From contig NZ_CP133160.1 of assembly GCF_030913365.1 (NCBI RefSeq), positions 744,001 to 808,000 of the forward strand: 64,000 nucleotides of DNA, in the 5' to 3' direction. Numbering within the stretch: the stretch's first letter is position 1; each line of letters opens with the position of its first letter. Source of the stretch: Stenotrophomonas sp. 24(2023). Lineage in GTDB: Bacteria > Pseudomonadota > Gammaproteobacteria > Xanthomonadales > Xanthomonadaceae. The notes beneath the pieces are model-generated. The model was not told the DNA's origin. It saw only the letters and a list, made by a program, of their open reading frames with translations, and ran no database searches. The position numbers were made by a program, and so were the translations under genes. This document shows, one piece after another, positions 27,197 to 38,200 of this stretch.

Positions 27197-27780
27197 CGCG
27201 TGCCGAAGCAAGCCGCTGGCTGCTGCAGGCATGGCTGGCCGCGCGCCGCGTCACGCCGACCCGGTGGCTGCTGGCAGCGCTGTGCCTGCTGGCACTGGGG
27301 GCCGGCGGACTGGCCCTGCAGGCGCACCGCCAGCTGGGCGCTGCCAGCGCGCAGCAGGAAGCACTGCGGCAGCAGATACGACGACTGGACGCGCCGGTGG
27401 GCCGGCACAGCGGAGCAAGCGCGACGCCAGTGGGCGGTGCCGGCCATCTCGCCCGCTTCCAGGCGGTGCTGTCCGAGCACGAGGTGCTGGGCCCCTCGAT
27501 TGAAACGCTGTTCGCGTTGGCCGACGCCCATGGCCTGGAACTGCGTGCAGCCGACTACCAGTACCACCACGACAGCGCCAGCGGGATCTACCAGTGCCAG
27601 ATCAGCCTGCCGGTGAAGGGCGACTACGCCAGCATCTGGGCGTTCGTGCTCGACGTGCTGCAGTCACTTCCCTTCGCCGCACTGCAGGACATCAGCTTCC
27701 GGCGCACCACGATCACCGATCCGGCACCGCAGGCGCTGCTGCGCGTGACCCTGTACATGAACCGGCCCGACACGCCATGA
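27181..27780 (+). CDS. PilO/GspM-like inner-membrane protein
   Basis: A 199-residue bitopic protein with a transmembrane helix at about 29-48, a coiled-coil stretch to about 75 and a periplasmic domain with FALADAHGLELRAADYQYHHD and LPVKGDYASIWAFVLDVLQSLPFAALQDISF. The last part is typical of the PilO/GspM ferredoxin-like domain. It is expected to pair with the PilN-like protein in the inner-membrane ring. Confidence 0.68.
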   Translation: MEHALTRAEASRWLLQAWLAARRVTPTRWLLAALCLLALGAGGLALQAHRQLGAASAQQEALRQQIRRLDAPVGRHSGASATPVGGAGHLARFQAVLSEHEVLGPSIETLFALADAHGLELRAADYQYHHDSASGIYQCQISLPVKGDYASIWAFVLDVLQSLPFAALQDISFRRTTITDPAPQALLRVTLYMNRPDTP

Positions 27781-28319
27781 CCCCGCGCCACCTGATGATG
27801 GTCACCGGCCTGGTCGCTTCGGCTGCCCTGGCCCTGTGGGGCGACAAGCGCCCGGACGGGGCGGACGACGCTGCCGTCGCAGCCCCCGCCACCGCGGTGG
27901 TGGCCACCGCGACCACGCCGGTGCGGCGCGCGGGTGGCCACACCGTGCCTGACAGCAGCATCCTGCTGGTGCAGGCACGCCACCTCGTCGGTACCGACGG
28001 CCAGGCACGCCCTGGCGGCCCCTCGCCGTTCGCCAGCGCCAGCTGGGCACCGGCCGAACCGGTGTCGATGATGCCGGCCGTGCCGGTACAGGCCGAGGCG
28101 CCCAGCGCACCGATGGTGCCGTTCACCGTGCTGGGCAAGGCGCTGTCCAACAACGTCTGGGAAGTGTTCCTGGCCAACGGTGCCAGTACCTACGTGGTGC
28201 ATGAGCAGAGCACCGTGGACGACAACTACCGCATCGACTCCATCCAGCCGCCAACGATGCAGCTGACCTACCTGCCGATGAATACCGTGCAAACCCTGGA
28301 TATTGGAGCCGCGCAATGA
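27777..28319 (+). CDS. PilP/GspC-like link between inner-membrane ring and secretin
   Basis: A 180-residue protein with an N-terminal signal anchor (about 5-22), an Ala/Thr/Pro-rich linker and a C-terminal domain with MVPFTVLGKALSNNVWEVFLANGASTYVVHEQ, which resembles the homology region of PilP and GspC that contacts the secretin N0 domain. It directly precedes gspD, as pilP precedes pilQ. In databases this small protein has sometimes been labelled a secretion system X component. ATGA overlaps join it to both neighbours. Confidence 0.62.
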   Translation: MTPRHLMMVTGLVASAALALWGDKRPDGADDAAVAAPATAVVATATTPVRRAGGHTVPDSSILLVQARHLVGTDGQARPGGPSPFASASWAPAEPVSMMPAVPVQAEAPSAPMVPFTVLGKALSNNVWEVFLANGASTYVVHEQSTVDDNYRIDSIQPPTMQLTYLPMNTVQTLDIGAAQ

Positions 28320-30469
28320 ACCCGAGCCCGCGCAATGCGCGCCCCCTGCTGCGCCAGGGCACCCTGGCCCTGTCGATGGCCGTGCTGCTGGGCGGCTGTG
28401 CGGCCCGTCAGGCGCTGCACGAAGGCCAGGCGCTGATCGCCAAGCAGCAGACCGAAGCCGGCCTGGGCAAGCTGCAGGAAGCGGTGAAGCTGGCACCGGA
28501 CGATGCCCGCTACCGGCTGGCCTACATCAACAGCCGCGACCGCATCCTCGCCGACCTGATGGCCGATGCCGCGCGCCAGGCCAACCAGGGCGAAACGGAG
28601 GCCGCGCGCGCCTCGCTGGAGCAGGTGCTCAAGCTCGACCCGCGCAACCAGCCGGCACGCACCGCGCTGACCGATCTGGATGCCCAGGTGCGCAACCGCC
28701 AGCTGCTGGCCGACGTCGCCCTGTCGATGAGCGAAAACCGCTACGACGAGGCGCGCAGCACCATCAACCGCATCCTGCGCACCCAGCCCGACAACAGCTC
28801 GGCGCGCAGCATGCTGCAGGAGCTCGACGGCCGCACCCAGCAGCCCCAGCTCACCGCCGACCTGGCCCAGGCCTACCGCCAGCCGATCACCCTGGAATTC
28901 CGCGATGCACCGCTGCGCCAGGTCTTCCAGGTACTGGCCCAGCGCTCGGGCCTGAACTTCGTGTTCGACAAGGACGTGCGTGCCGACAGCAAGGTCTCGC
29001 TGTACCTGAAGAACAGCACGGTGGAACAAGCCCTGTACTTCATGCTGGTCAGCAACCAGCTGGAACGCCAGGTGATGGACGGCAACACGCTGCTGATCTA
29101 TCCCAACCTGCCGGCCAAGGTGCGCGAGTACCAGGAAACCGTGGTCAAGACGTTCTTCCTCAACAGCGCCGACGCCAAGGACCTGGCCAACAGCATCAAG
29201 ACGCTGCTCAAGAGCCGCGACGTGGTGGTCGACGAGAAGCTCAACGCCGTGATCGTGCGCGACAGCCCCGAAGCAGTGCAGCTGGCCGCGCGCCTGGTCG
29301 CGCTGCAGGACCGCCCGGAACCGGAAGTGGTGCTGGACGTGGAAGTGCTGGAGGTCTCGCGCAGCAAGGAACTGAACCTGGGCATCAACTGGCCGCAGTC
29401 GGTCTCGCTCACCCCGCTGTCCACCACCGGCGGCAGCCAGGTCACGCTCAACGACCTGCTGCATGCACGCCGCAACACGCTCAGCCTGGGCAGTGCCGCA
29501 CCGACGGCGGTCATCCACGCCAACGCGCTGGATGGCAATGCCAACATCCTGGCCAATCCACGCATCCGCGTGCGCAACCGCGAGAAGGCCAAGATCCTGG
29601 TCGGCGACAAGGTGCCGGTGATCACCGCCACCGTCGGCGGCGGCGTCGGCGCGTTCGCGTCCGAATCGGTGAACTACGTGGACGTGGGCCTGACCCTCAA
29701 TGTCGAGCCGACCATCTACCTGAACAACGACATCGGCATCAAGGTCGCACTGGAAGTCAGCAGCCTCGGCGCGGCCACCACCACGTCTTCGGGCAGCCGC
29801 GTGTTCCAGATCGGTACGCGCCAGGCCACCACCCTGCTGCAGCTGCATGACGGCGAGAACCAGGTGCTGGCCGGCCTGATCAACAACCAGGAAAACGAGA
29901 CCAGCAGCAAGGTGCCGGGCCTGGGCGAATTCCCGCTGCTGGGCCGCCTGTTCGGTGGCACCGACACCTCGGGCAAGCGCACCGAGATCGTGCTGTCGAT
30001 CACCCCGCACCTGGTGCGCAACATCGAACGCCCGGCGGACATCAGCACCGAGTTCCTGGCCGGCACCGAAGGCAACTACCGCAAGCGTCCGCTGCCGGCC
30101 CTACCGGCCACTCCGGCCGGTGCGCGTGCCGCCACCAACGCTGCCGCGGCACCGGCCGCCAGTGGCGCGCTGCAACCCGAACGCGCCGGCGTGCTGATGA
30201 TGGGCTCCGGTGTCGGTGGCCAGGCTTCCAGTTCGTCCGGCATGTCGCTGTACCAGGATGCGCATGTGGCCGCGCCGGCCAATGGCACCGCAGCGCCGGC
30301 ACCGGCCGATCCGACGCCGACGCCCGCACCCGCTGCGCCTCCGGCCGCCCCGCCGGCGGCGCCACCGGCACCGTCCCCGGTCAACAGCGTGCCGCTGTCG
30401 GCATCGCAGCCGCAGGGCCCGTTCAGCGCACCACCGCCCTCCAGCAAGCCGATCGGCAATCCGTCATGA
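28316..30469 (+). CDS. gspD: Lipoprotein secretin, GspD-like
   Basis: A 717-residue outer-membrane channel. The signal peptide ends in a lipobox LGGC with C28, and Ala follows at +2, so it is probably a self-piloting lipoprotein. Residues 35-185 look like helical TPR-type repeats (LGKLQEAVKLAPDDARYRLAYI, ARASLEQVLKLDPRNQPARTAL), which are absent from classical GspD. Then come an N-domain (LEFRDAPLRQVFQVLAQRSGLNFVFDKDV) and the secretin core with VPVITATVGGGVG and KVPGLGEFPLLGRLFGG. The last 110 residues are Ala/Pro-rich. The TPR-secretin layout is closer to type IVb/Tad-like or secretion-X-like secretins than to XpsD. Confidence 0.9.
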   Translation: MNPSPRNARPLLRQGTLALSMAVLLGGCAARQALHEGQALIAKQQTEAGLGKLQEAVKLAPDDARYRLAYINSRDRILADLMADAARQANQGETEAARASLEQVLKLDPRNQPARTALTDLDAQVRNRQLLADVALSMSENRYDEARSTINRILRTQPDNSSARSMLQELDGRTQQPQLTADLAQAYRQPITLEFRDAPLRQVFQVLAQRSGLNFVFDKDVRADSKVSLYLKNSTVEQALYFMLVSNQLERQVMDGNTLLIYPNLPAKVREYQETVVKTFFLNSADAKDLANSIKTLLKSRDVVVDEKLNAVIVRDSPEAVQLAARLVALQDRPEPEVVLDVEVLEVSRSKELNLGINWPQSVSLTPLSTTGGSQVTLNDLLHARRNTLSLGSAAPTAVIHANALDGNANILANPRIRVRNREKAKILVGDKVPVITATVGGGVGAFASESVNYVDVGLTLNVEPTIYLNNDIGIKVALEVSSLGAATTTSSGSRVFQIGTRQATTLLQLHDGENQVLAGLINNQENETSSKVPGLGEFPLLGRLFGGTDTSGKRTEIVLSITPHLVRNIERPADISTEFLAGTEGNYRKRPLPALPATPAGARAATNAAAAPAASGALQPERAGVLMMGSGVGGQASSSSGMSLYQDAHVAAPANGTAAPAPADPTPTPAPAAPPAAPPAAPPAPSPVNSVPLSASQPQGPFSAPPPSSKPIGNPS

Positions 30470-30948
30470 GCCCGCGCCCGGCCACCCGCGGCTTCACGCT
30501 GATCGAGCTGCTGGTCAGCCTGACCATCGTGGCCATCCTCGGCACGCTGCTGGTGCCGGTGGCCCAGCGCAGCGCGCAGCGCAGCCAGGAACAGGAGCTG
30601 CGCCGTGACCTGCGCGAGATCCGCCAGGCGATCGACGCCTACAAGCGTGCCTGGGATGAAGGGCGCATCGAGAAGGAAGCCACCGCCACCGGCTACCCGC
30701 CCACCCTCGACGTGCTGGTGCAGGGCGTGAGCGACCTGCGCAGCCCTTCGCACAGGACGCTGTACTTCCTGCGCCGCGTGCCGCGCAATCCGTTCAACAC
30801 CGATGCGTCGCTGGCCGCCGCCCAGACCTGGGGGCTGCGCAGCTACAGCAGCGAAGCCGCCGCGCCGCAGGCCGGGGAAGATGTCTATGACGTGTATGTG
30901 CCGCAGGCCCTGCTGGGGCTCAACGGGGTGCCCTATGCGCTGTGGTGA
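30466..30948 (+). CDS. Pseudopilin 2 (GspG/GspH-like)
   Basis: A 160-residue pseudopilin with cleavage site G9/F10, E14 at +5 and the helix FTLIELLVSLTIVAILGTLLV. The globular domain has LRRDLREIRQAIDAYKRAWDEGRI and VPRNPFNTD, typical of GspG-like folds. ATG overlaps the gspD stop. Confidence 0.88.
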   Translation: MSPRPATRGFTLIELLVSLTIVAILGTLLVPVAQRSAQRSQEQELRRDLREIRQAIDAYKRAWDEGRIEKEATATGYPPTLDVLVQGVSDLRSPSHRTLYFLRRVPRNPFNTDASLAAAQTWGLRSYSSEAAAPQAGEDVYDVYVPQALLGLNGVPYALW

Positions 30949-31462
30949 TGGCAGCGGCCAGCGCGCGCAGCGCGGCTTCACCCTGATCGAACTGCTGGTG
31001 GTGCTGGGCATCATCGCCCTGCTGCTGACCTTGAGCGCACCGCGCCTGTTCTCCGCCCAGGACCGCGCCCGCGATACGGTGCTGGCCGACAACCTGCGCT
31101 CGCTGCGTGCCACGATCGATGCCTTCCATGGGGATACCGGCCGCTACCCGCAGTCGCTGGAAGAACTGGTGCAGCGCCAGTACCTGCGCGCCCTGCCGAT
31201 GGACCCGGTGACCCACAGTGCCACGACCTGGATCACCGAGCAGGAAGCGCCGGACAACACCGGCAGCGCCGGCGGCGATGGCAGCGCCATCGGTGGCCTG
31301 GACCCCGGCAGTGTCGGCCCACGCTTTGGCGCCAGCATTCCCGGCAGCACCCTGCCGCAGCCGGCCTTCGCCACGGCACCGCCACCACCGCCGGGCATCT
31401 GCTGCGTGCGCAGCGGCGCGCCGGGGGCCGACCATGAAGGCAAGCCCTATGCGAGTTACTGA
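30935..31462 (+). CDS. Pseudopilin 3 (GspG-like)
   Basis: A 175-residue pseudopilin that overlaps the previous gene by 14 nt. G14/F15 cleavage site, E19 at +5, and helix FTLIELLVVLGIIALLLTLSA. The middle DTGRYPQSLEELVQRQYLRALPMDPVT is a GspG signature. A glycine/proline-rich end contains a CC pair just before the C-terminus (PPPPPGICCVRSGAPG), which could form disulfides or hold a metal. The frame opens upstream, but the start at 30935 places the leader at 14 residues, normal for pseudopilins. Confidence 0.87.
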   Translation: MRCGDGSGQRAQRGFTLIELLVVLGIIALLLTLSAPRLFSAQDRARDTVLADNLRSLRATIDAFHGDTGRYPQSLEELVQRQYLRALPMDPVTHSATTWITEQEAPDNTGSAGGDGSAIGGLDPGSVGPRFGASIPGSTLPQPAFATAPPPPPGICCVRSGAPGADHEGKPYASY

Positions 31463-32048
31463 GCCGGCACCGCCGGCCGCGCACGCGGACGACATGCCGC
31501 GCGCACCGGGCGGACAGGACGGCTTCACCTACATCGGCGTGCTGGTCGTCATTACCGTGCTCGGCCTGGTCGCCACCAGCGGCATCCAGTTGTCGGCGCT
31601 GGCGCAGCGGCGCAGCGCCGAACAGGCACTGCTGGATATCGGCGCGGATTTCAGCGACGCCCTGCAGCGCTATGCCGCCGACACGCCCCCGGGGCAGCCC
31701 ACCCAGCCGCCGAACCTGGATGCGCTGCTGCGCGACCCGCGCTCGCCGGCCCCGCGGCGCTACCTGCGCCGGATCTACGCCGATCCGTTCACCGGCTCGA
31801 CGGACTGGGGCATCACCTACGCCAGTGGCACCACCGGCGTGCTCGAGATCTACAGCCGCTCAAGCGGCAGGACCCTCAAGCGTGGGCACTTCGAGCCACG
31901 CTTTGCCAGCTTCGAAGGAACCTCGCGGCTGTCGGCCTGGCGCTTCTCCGCACAGACCGCGGCGCTGCCCTCGCCGCCGGGAAGCACGACGCCCGGCGCC
32001 GCACCGCCCTCGGGATCGGCACCAAGCCCGTTCTCCAGCGGCCTGTAA
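31434..32048 (+). CDS. Pseudopilin 4, lacking Glu at +5
   Basis: A 204-residue protein with a basic/hydrophilic leader of 30 residues, then G30/F31 and FTYIGVLVVITVLGLVATSG as the membrane helix. Position +5 is Gly, not Glu, as in GspK-type tip pseudopilins. The globular domain has PPNLDALLRDPRSPAPRRYLRRIYADPFTGSTDW, again GspG-like, and a Pro/Ser-rich tail. It overlaps gene 3 by 29 nt and ends the operon. A role at the pseudopilus tip is inferred from the missing Glu. Confidence 0.8.
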   Translation: MKASPMRVTEPAPPAAHADDMPRAPGGQDGFTYIGVLVVITVLGLVATSGIQLSALAQRRSAEQALLDIGADFSDALQRYAADTPPGQPTQPPNLDALLRDPRSPAPRRYLRRIYADPFTGSTDWGITYASGTTGVLEIYSRSSGRTLKRGHFEPRFASFEGTSRLSAWRFSAQTAALPSPPGSTTPGAAPPSGSAPSPFSSGL

Positions 32049-32188
32049 CCGCGTCTCTTCTGCCGCTGCTGCAGCCTGCCTGCCTTGCGGGCCGGCAACA
32101 CCTGCGCGCGCCTCCGCTGCATCGTGCATGCCTGCGCCCGGCGCGCCCCTGCACGGCATGACCCTGCACGGCGCTGGCAGCGGCAACG

Positions 32189-32220
32189 AAAAAGCCCCAC
32201 CGCATCGCTGCGGCAGGGCT
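32189..32220 (-). terminator. Terminator of the giant glycosidase gene
   Basis: On the minus strand, AGCCCTGCCGCA and TGCGGTGGGGCT pair around a GCGA loop with two bulges and are followed by TTTTT. It lies about 70 nt past the stop. Confidence 0.82.
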
Positions 32221-32291
32221 CCGTATCGGGCCCGAAGGCCCCCGCTCAGGCCCGGGTCACGCGAACGCGCCCCGGGCCATCCAGCGTCGGC

Positions 32292-35200
32292 TTACCAGCC
32301 GATCCCCAGCACGACGTGCTCGGGCTTGGGCGCCATGATGGTCGAGCTCTGGTCGGACACGTCGTCGTAGGAGAAGCCATAGGCCTTTCCATCCACGCTG
32401 TGGTCGTGCCAGAACTTGGCATAGGCGTTGTACGGACCGGTGGCGTACCAGCCAGCCGTATGCGCATCCCAGATCGACGCATCTTCCATGATGTGACGGT
32501 TGAAGCCGGCACACAGGCGCGTTTCGATCTGCAGTTCGGTGCTGTCACCGCTGGCCAGCTTGCCCTTGCCTTCCAGGATTTCCTGGGTGTTGGGCTTGCC
32601 GATGCGGTACACCTTGGGCGGCTCGGTCGAACCCTGCGGCACGACCGTGGTGAACACCAGTTCCTCGCCCTCGGTCACAGCGGTGAACTGCTGTGCGCCC
32701 AGGGTGAAGCGCAGGGTGTGGGTGCGGTAGTAATCCCACACCTGGTTCACGTAGGCATCGAAGTAGTGGCCGTTGACCTGGCCCTCATCGAAGCTGCCCT
32801 TGGCCGGCGCCATGATGCGCTGCGCCGTCGGCTTGGTCACCATGAACTCCGGCGGCACTTCCTTGGCGTAGGCCGCCATGATCACGTCGCGGGATTCCAC
32901 GATGCCCGTGCGCTGGTGCCACGTGCGGTTGTCACCATAGACGTCTTCCACCAGCGGGAAGCCGAACTGGTCCACCTGGGTATTGTTCAGCCACAGACCA
33001 ATGTTGTTGTAGGTGAACTCATACCAGTCGAAGTGCACGTCGATGTTCGGGTCGGTGGGATTGAGGACGTTCGGGCCGGCGAAGCCGACCTGGTGGTTGA
33101 TGTCCTCATTGACCTTGATGTACATCGGCGAGCCCAGCGAGACGAAGATACGGCCGCCGTCCAGCTTCGGCATCTTCAGCAGCTTGCTCTGCGCAAGGGT
33201 GAAGAAGTAGTTGCTGTAGTTCTGGCCGTTCTTGGTCAGATGGTTGGCAGCTTCGTTGTCGGCCACCGTCATCGGCACCGGGGTGCCATCGGGCGTGAGA
33301 TATACGAAGCGGCCGTTCTCGTTCGGATCACGCGCGATCACCGCCACATAGACCTGGTCGTCACTGAACTTGCCGTGGGTACGGTTCTTCAGTGCCACGC
33401 CCAGGGCGTTGGGGTAAACGGTGTAGTCCGGAACGGTGGTGCCATCATCGTCGCCCGGGTTGGGCGGCGTGGTGCCTCCCTCATTGGCCTGCACCACCAG
33501 GGTGGCCGGCTGCGAGGTGGTCGACAGGCCGGCGGCATTGGTCACCGTGACGGTGAACACGGCGCCGTTGTCGGCCAGGGTGGTGGCAGCGAGCACGTAG
33601 CTGCTGCCGGTGGCACCGGCGATCGCCTGGCCGTTGCGGCTCCACTGGTAGCTCAGGCCATCGGCCTGCGCCACCGCGACGGAGAAGCGTGCGGCCGCCC
33701 CGACCGTGACCGCGACGTTGACCGGCTGGGTCTGGATCACGGGCGGCTTGGGCTGCGGTTGCGGGTCAGGCTGGGTCGGCGGGATCTGGCCATCCTGCGG
33801 GGCGTACACCTCGAAGGCTTCCAGCGAATAGCCGTAGTCGGTGCCACGACGCACACCCTGCATACGCACGTAACGTGCCTGTGCAGCATCGATACGGATG
33901 TGCTCCAGGCCACCGCTGCCGGCGGTCTGGTTATACACGGTGTTCCACGTCTGAGCGTCGGAGGACAGCTGGATGCTGTAGGCCGCACCGTAGGCACGTT
34001 CCCAGTTCAGCACCACCTGGCCCACCGGCTGGACGCTGCCCAGGTCGACGTAGATCCATGCGTTGTCATGGAAATCCGACGACCAGCGGGTGTCGTCCTT
34101 GCCATCCACCGCCAGGGCGCCGCCGAGCCGGCCGGCGTCCTCGCTGCCACTGGCGACGGTGGCACGGCCCTGGGCCAGGTCCACCGGCTGCGGCGGCACG
34201 GTACCGGACGCCGGCGTGCCGTAGATCTCGAACTCATGCAGCGAATAACCGTACTGCGAGGCGCGACGAACGCCCTGCATGCGCACGTAGCGCGCCTGCA
34301 CCGGGGTGAAGCTCAGCGCTTCATTGCCCCCCTGGCCGGCGTTCTGCGTGTACACCGTGGTCCAGTCCTGGCCGTTGCCGGAGGTCTGGATCAGGTAGGC
34401 CGCACCATAGGCACGTTCCCAACGCAGGCCGACACCGGTCACCGTGCCCGGCACACCCAGGTCCACGGTCAGCCAGGCATCGTCATGGAAGTCCGACGCC
34501 CAGCGCGTATCCAGGCGGCCATCGATCGCGTTGATTGCCGGGGTGGCAATCGGGCTCTCGACACCGCTGGAGTAGGCGCGCTTGCCCAGCGAGAGGCTGG
34601 GCGTGGGGGTCGGATCGACCGGCTGCTGCGGGTTGCCACCCGGGTTCTGGCCGTTGCCGTTGTCACCACCACCGTGGTTGGACGGCAGCACGGTCAGCAC
34701 CACGTCATCGCTCTTGACCTGGCTGTTGCCCACCGAGGCCACGACAGCGAAGACGGCACCGTTGTCGGCTGCCGTGGTCGCGGGCGTGTCATAGGACGGT
34801 TCGCTGGTGGTGGCCACCCGTTCACCGTTCTTGAACCACTGGTAGCTCAGCTCCGGCGAACCGATCACCGACAGGCTGAAGTGGGCCGACTGGCCCTGGG
34901 TCACGGTCTGTGCGACCGGCTGGGTCACGATGCTCAACTGCGGGCCGAACACGCGGAACTCGAACAGCGAGTAACCGTATTCGGTATTGCGCTTCACACC
35001 CTGCATGCGGACATGCTGGGCCATCACGGTCTGGAAGGACAGCTTCTCTTCACCGCCACGACCGGCCTTCTGGTTGTAGACGGTCTTCCAGTCATTGCCA
35101 TCGATGGACACTTCGATGCGGTAGGCCTTGCCATAGGCAAGCTGCCACAGCAGTTCCACCTTGTTGATCGCCTGCGGCCTGCCCAGATCGATATCGATGT

Positions 35201-38200
35201 AGGCATCGTCATTGAAGTCCGACGACCAGCGGCTTTCAGGGTCACCATCGACCACGTTCTTCGGGTCGGAGAACACCGGGTTCTCGTTGCCGCTGGCGTG
35301 GACATCCTTGTGCAGCGCCAGGTTGTCCGAGGTCGACGGCACGCCGTCCACCACCGACAGCACGGCGGCGTTGCTCAGGGTCGTGGCGTTGCCGTCACGG
35401 ACCTGCACGCCGAAGCGCGCACCGTTGTCGTCCAGGGTCACCGGCGCCGTGGTGTAGTTGGCGGCGGTGGCACCGGCGATCGGCTGGCCGTCACGCTCCC
35501 ACTGGTAGCTGGCCTGGTGGCCGGCCGGCAGCGTCGCGCCCACCGTGAAGGTGGCGGTCTTGCCGATGGCGGCGGCCTGGTCGGCCGGCTGCATCACGAT
35601 CACCGGCGGCTGGCCGGGCTGCTGCGGGTTGCCATTGCCCGGATCGGTCGCTGCCTTGACCGTCAGGGTGACTTCCTGGCTGGTCACGGTACCGGCCGAG
35701 TTGCTGACCACCACGTAGAACTGGCTGCCATTGTCGTCCAGCGTCAGCACAGGGGTGTCATAGAACGGGCTGGCACTGCTCTGCACCTGGGTACGGTTGC
35801 GGAACCAGACATAGGTCAGCGGATCGGTGCCACTGGCACCCACGGCGAAGTGGGCCGAGGTACCGACCGTGGCCGTCAGGCCGGCCGGCTGTACGGTCAC
35901 CTGGGGTGCCTTCACCTGCGGCGTGCCTGCGACGCACAGCGCCCAGCCCGGCAGGTTGTCAGCGGTACCCACGTTCACGTCACCACCGGAGGACACCCAG
36001 TACGCCAAGCGGTCATCACCGGGAACGTTGTTCGACGTCCAGGTCTTCCAGGCCTTGGGGAAGGCACAGGAGGCGGCATTGCGGCCGCTGATCGACACTG
36101 CTTCCTCGCGGGTCGGCAGGCGTGCGCCCTGGTCACGGCAGTACAGCGCCGCCTTGGCCTGGGTCAGCTGCTGGTCACCGGTCAGGGTGAAGTGCGCACG
36201 GTTCCACAGCAACGTGGTCTGGTTGTCACGTACGTGCCCCTGGTCCACCACGCTGTAACGCTCGGTGTCCGGACCGCAGGTAGCGACGTTGTAGACCTCC
36301 ACCTCATACAGCGAGTAGCCGTACTGGGTGGCACGCTTCTGGCCGGTCACCCGGACATAACGGGCCGTGGTCGTCGGGAACCCGAACTCCTCCACGCCAC
36401 CGGGCGCGTTGTCGCCCGAGGGGAAGACCGTCCTCCACTCCTTGTTGTCGTTGGACACATCCACCTGGTACTTGGACGCATGGGCGGCTTCCCAGCGCAG
36501 GATGATGTCGTTGAACGGCAGCGGCGCACCCAGGTCCACGGTGATGGTCGCTTCGTACGGCTTGTCCTGGTCTTCCGGTGCCGGAATCGCCGAGCCCCAC
36601 GGCGTGCTGACGTTGCCGTCGGTCACGTTGCTGGCCGGCATGCCCCCTTCGTTCTGGTAGCTGCTGGCGAAGGCCACCTTGCCACGCGCCAGGTTCACAC
36701 CCGGAGCGGCCTGCGACAGGGTCGCCGGCTGGCTGCTCACCGAACCTGCGGCATTGGTGATGGTGACCGAGTAGTTGCCGAAATCGGTCGACTGCACCGA
36801 TTCGATCAGCAGTTCGGCCTTGTTCGTGCCGACCACGCCACGCGGGCCCCGCCACTCATACTTCACCGGCTCCGAGCCGTGCTTGAGGGTCACCGAGAAC
36901 TTGGCCGACTGGTTCAGTGCGGCCACCTGGTTCAGCGGCTGGGTGCCGATCTCCAGGCCTTCGGCCGGCTTCACCGTCAGCGTTGCCGGCAGGGAAACGA
37001 CCTGCGCGACCGGGTTGGTCACGCGCACCTTGAACACGGCGCCGTTGTCCCGCATCGATGCTGCAGCGATCTCGTAGCGGGCATCGGTGGCGCCATCGAT
37101 GGCGACATCGTTGCGCAGCCACTGGAACGTCAGTTCCGGCGAACCCGACACCTTCACCTCGAACACCACCGGCGCGCCTTCAATCAGGCTCTGGTCGGCG
37201 ATCTGGGTGTCGAAGCTCGGCGCCACCGGCGGGTACACCGTCAGCTTGGCCGAACGCGACTGCACCACGCCCTTGGCGTTGGTGACATTCACGCTGAAGG
37301 TCGTATCGGTGTCGATCAGCGCCGTGGCCGGGGTGACCAGCGTGCTGGCCGTGGCACCCGGGATCGGCGTACCGTTGCGCAGCCACTGGAAGCCCAGCGG
37401 ACCGGCACCGGTGGCCATCACGGCAAAGCGTGCGGGCTGACCGGCACTGACCAGCTGGTCCTGCGGCTGCAGCAGCACCACCGGCACATCGGAAATGCCC
37501 TGCACCTGCGGGTTCGACGCTTCCACCGCGTAGGTCGCCCGGCCTGCACCCAGGCCCGGCGAGGTGGCGGTCACGGTGACCGTACCCGGCTTGAACGTGG
37601 TGCGGATGGCAATACGCTGCAGACCACCTTCGGCGGCAAGCTCGTGGTCACCCGGCGAATGGTAGGCCAGGTTCTTCGGCGTGAAGTCGTCCGGGTTGGT
37701 GACGATGTGGTTCCAGCCACCACGGTAGTTGGCCACCGTCGCGTCGCTGACGTTGAAGGTGATGGTGTTGGAGGCATCCGGCACCACCACGCCATTGGCA
37801 TCAACCACGCGGGCAGTGATGAACACCGCATCGGAACCGTTGGCGGTCCACTTGAAGGTGCTGCCATCGGGACGCTGCAGGGCCGGTTCAACGACCAGTT
37901 CCAGGTGATCGGCGGCACCGGCGGTGACACGCGAATCCTCGGCCTTGACCGTACCGAACTCATCCAGGCACTGCGCCGTCAGCGTACCCGGCTCGAACTT
38001 GACGTTGTCCCAGTGCACCTGGCCAACCAGGCCGGTGGTGTTCTGCGAGGTGTCGTTGTTCTCGACGGTGATGCTGTTGGGGATCTGGCTGGTGCCCTGC
38101 TGCTTGCCGTTGACGTACAGGTTCACCGCCGGGCAGTTGCTGAATGCATTGACCCGCACGGTACCGGAACGGTTCCAGTGGTGGGCCAGATGCACGACCG

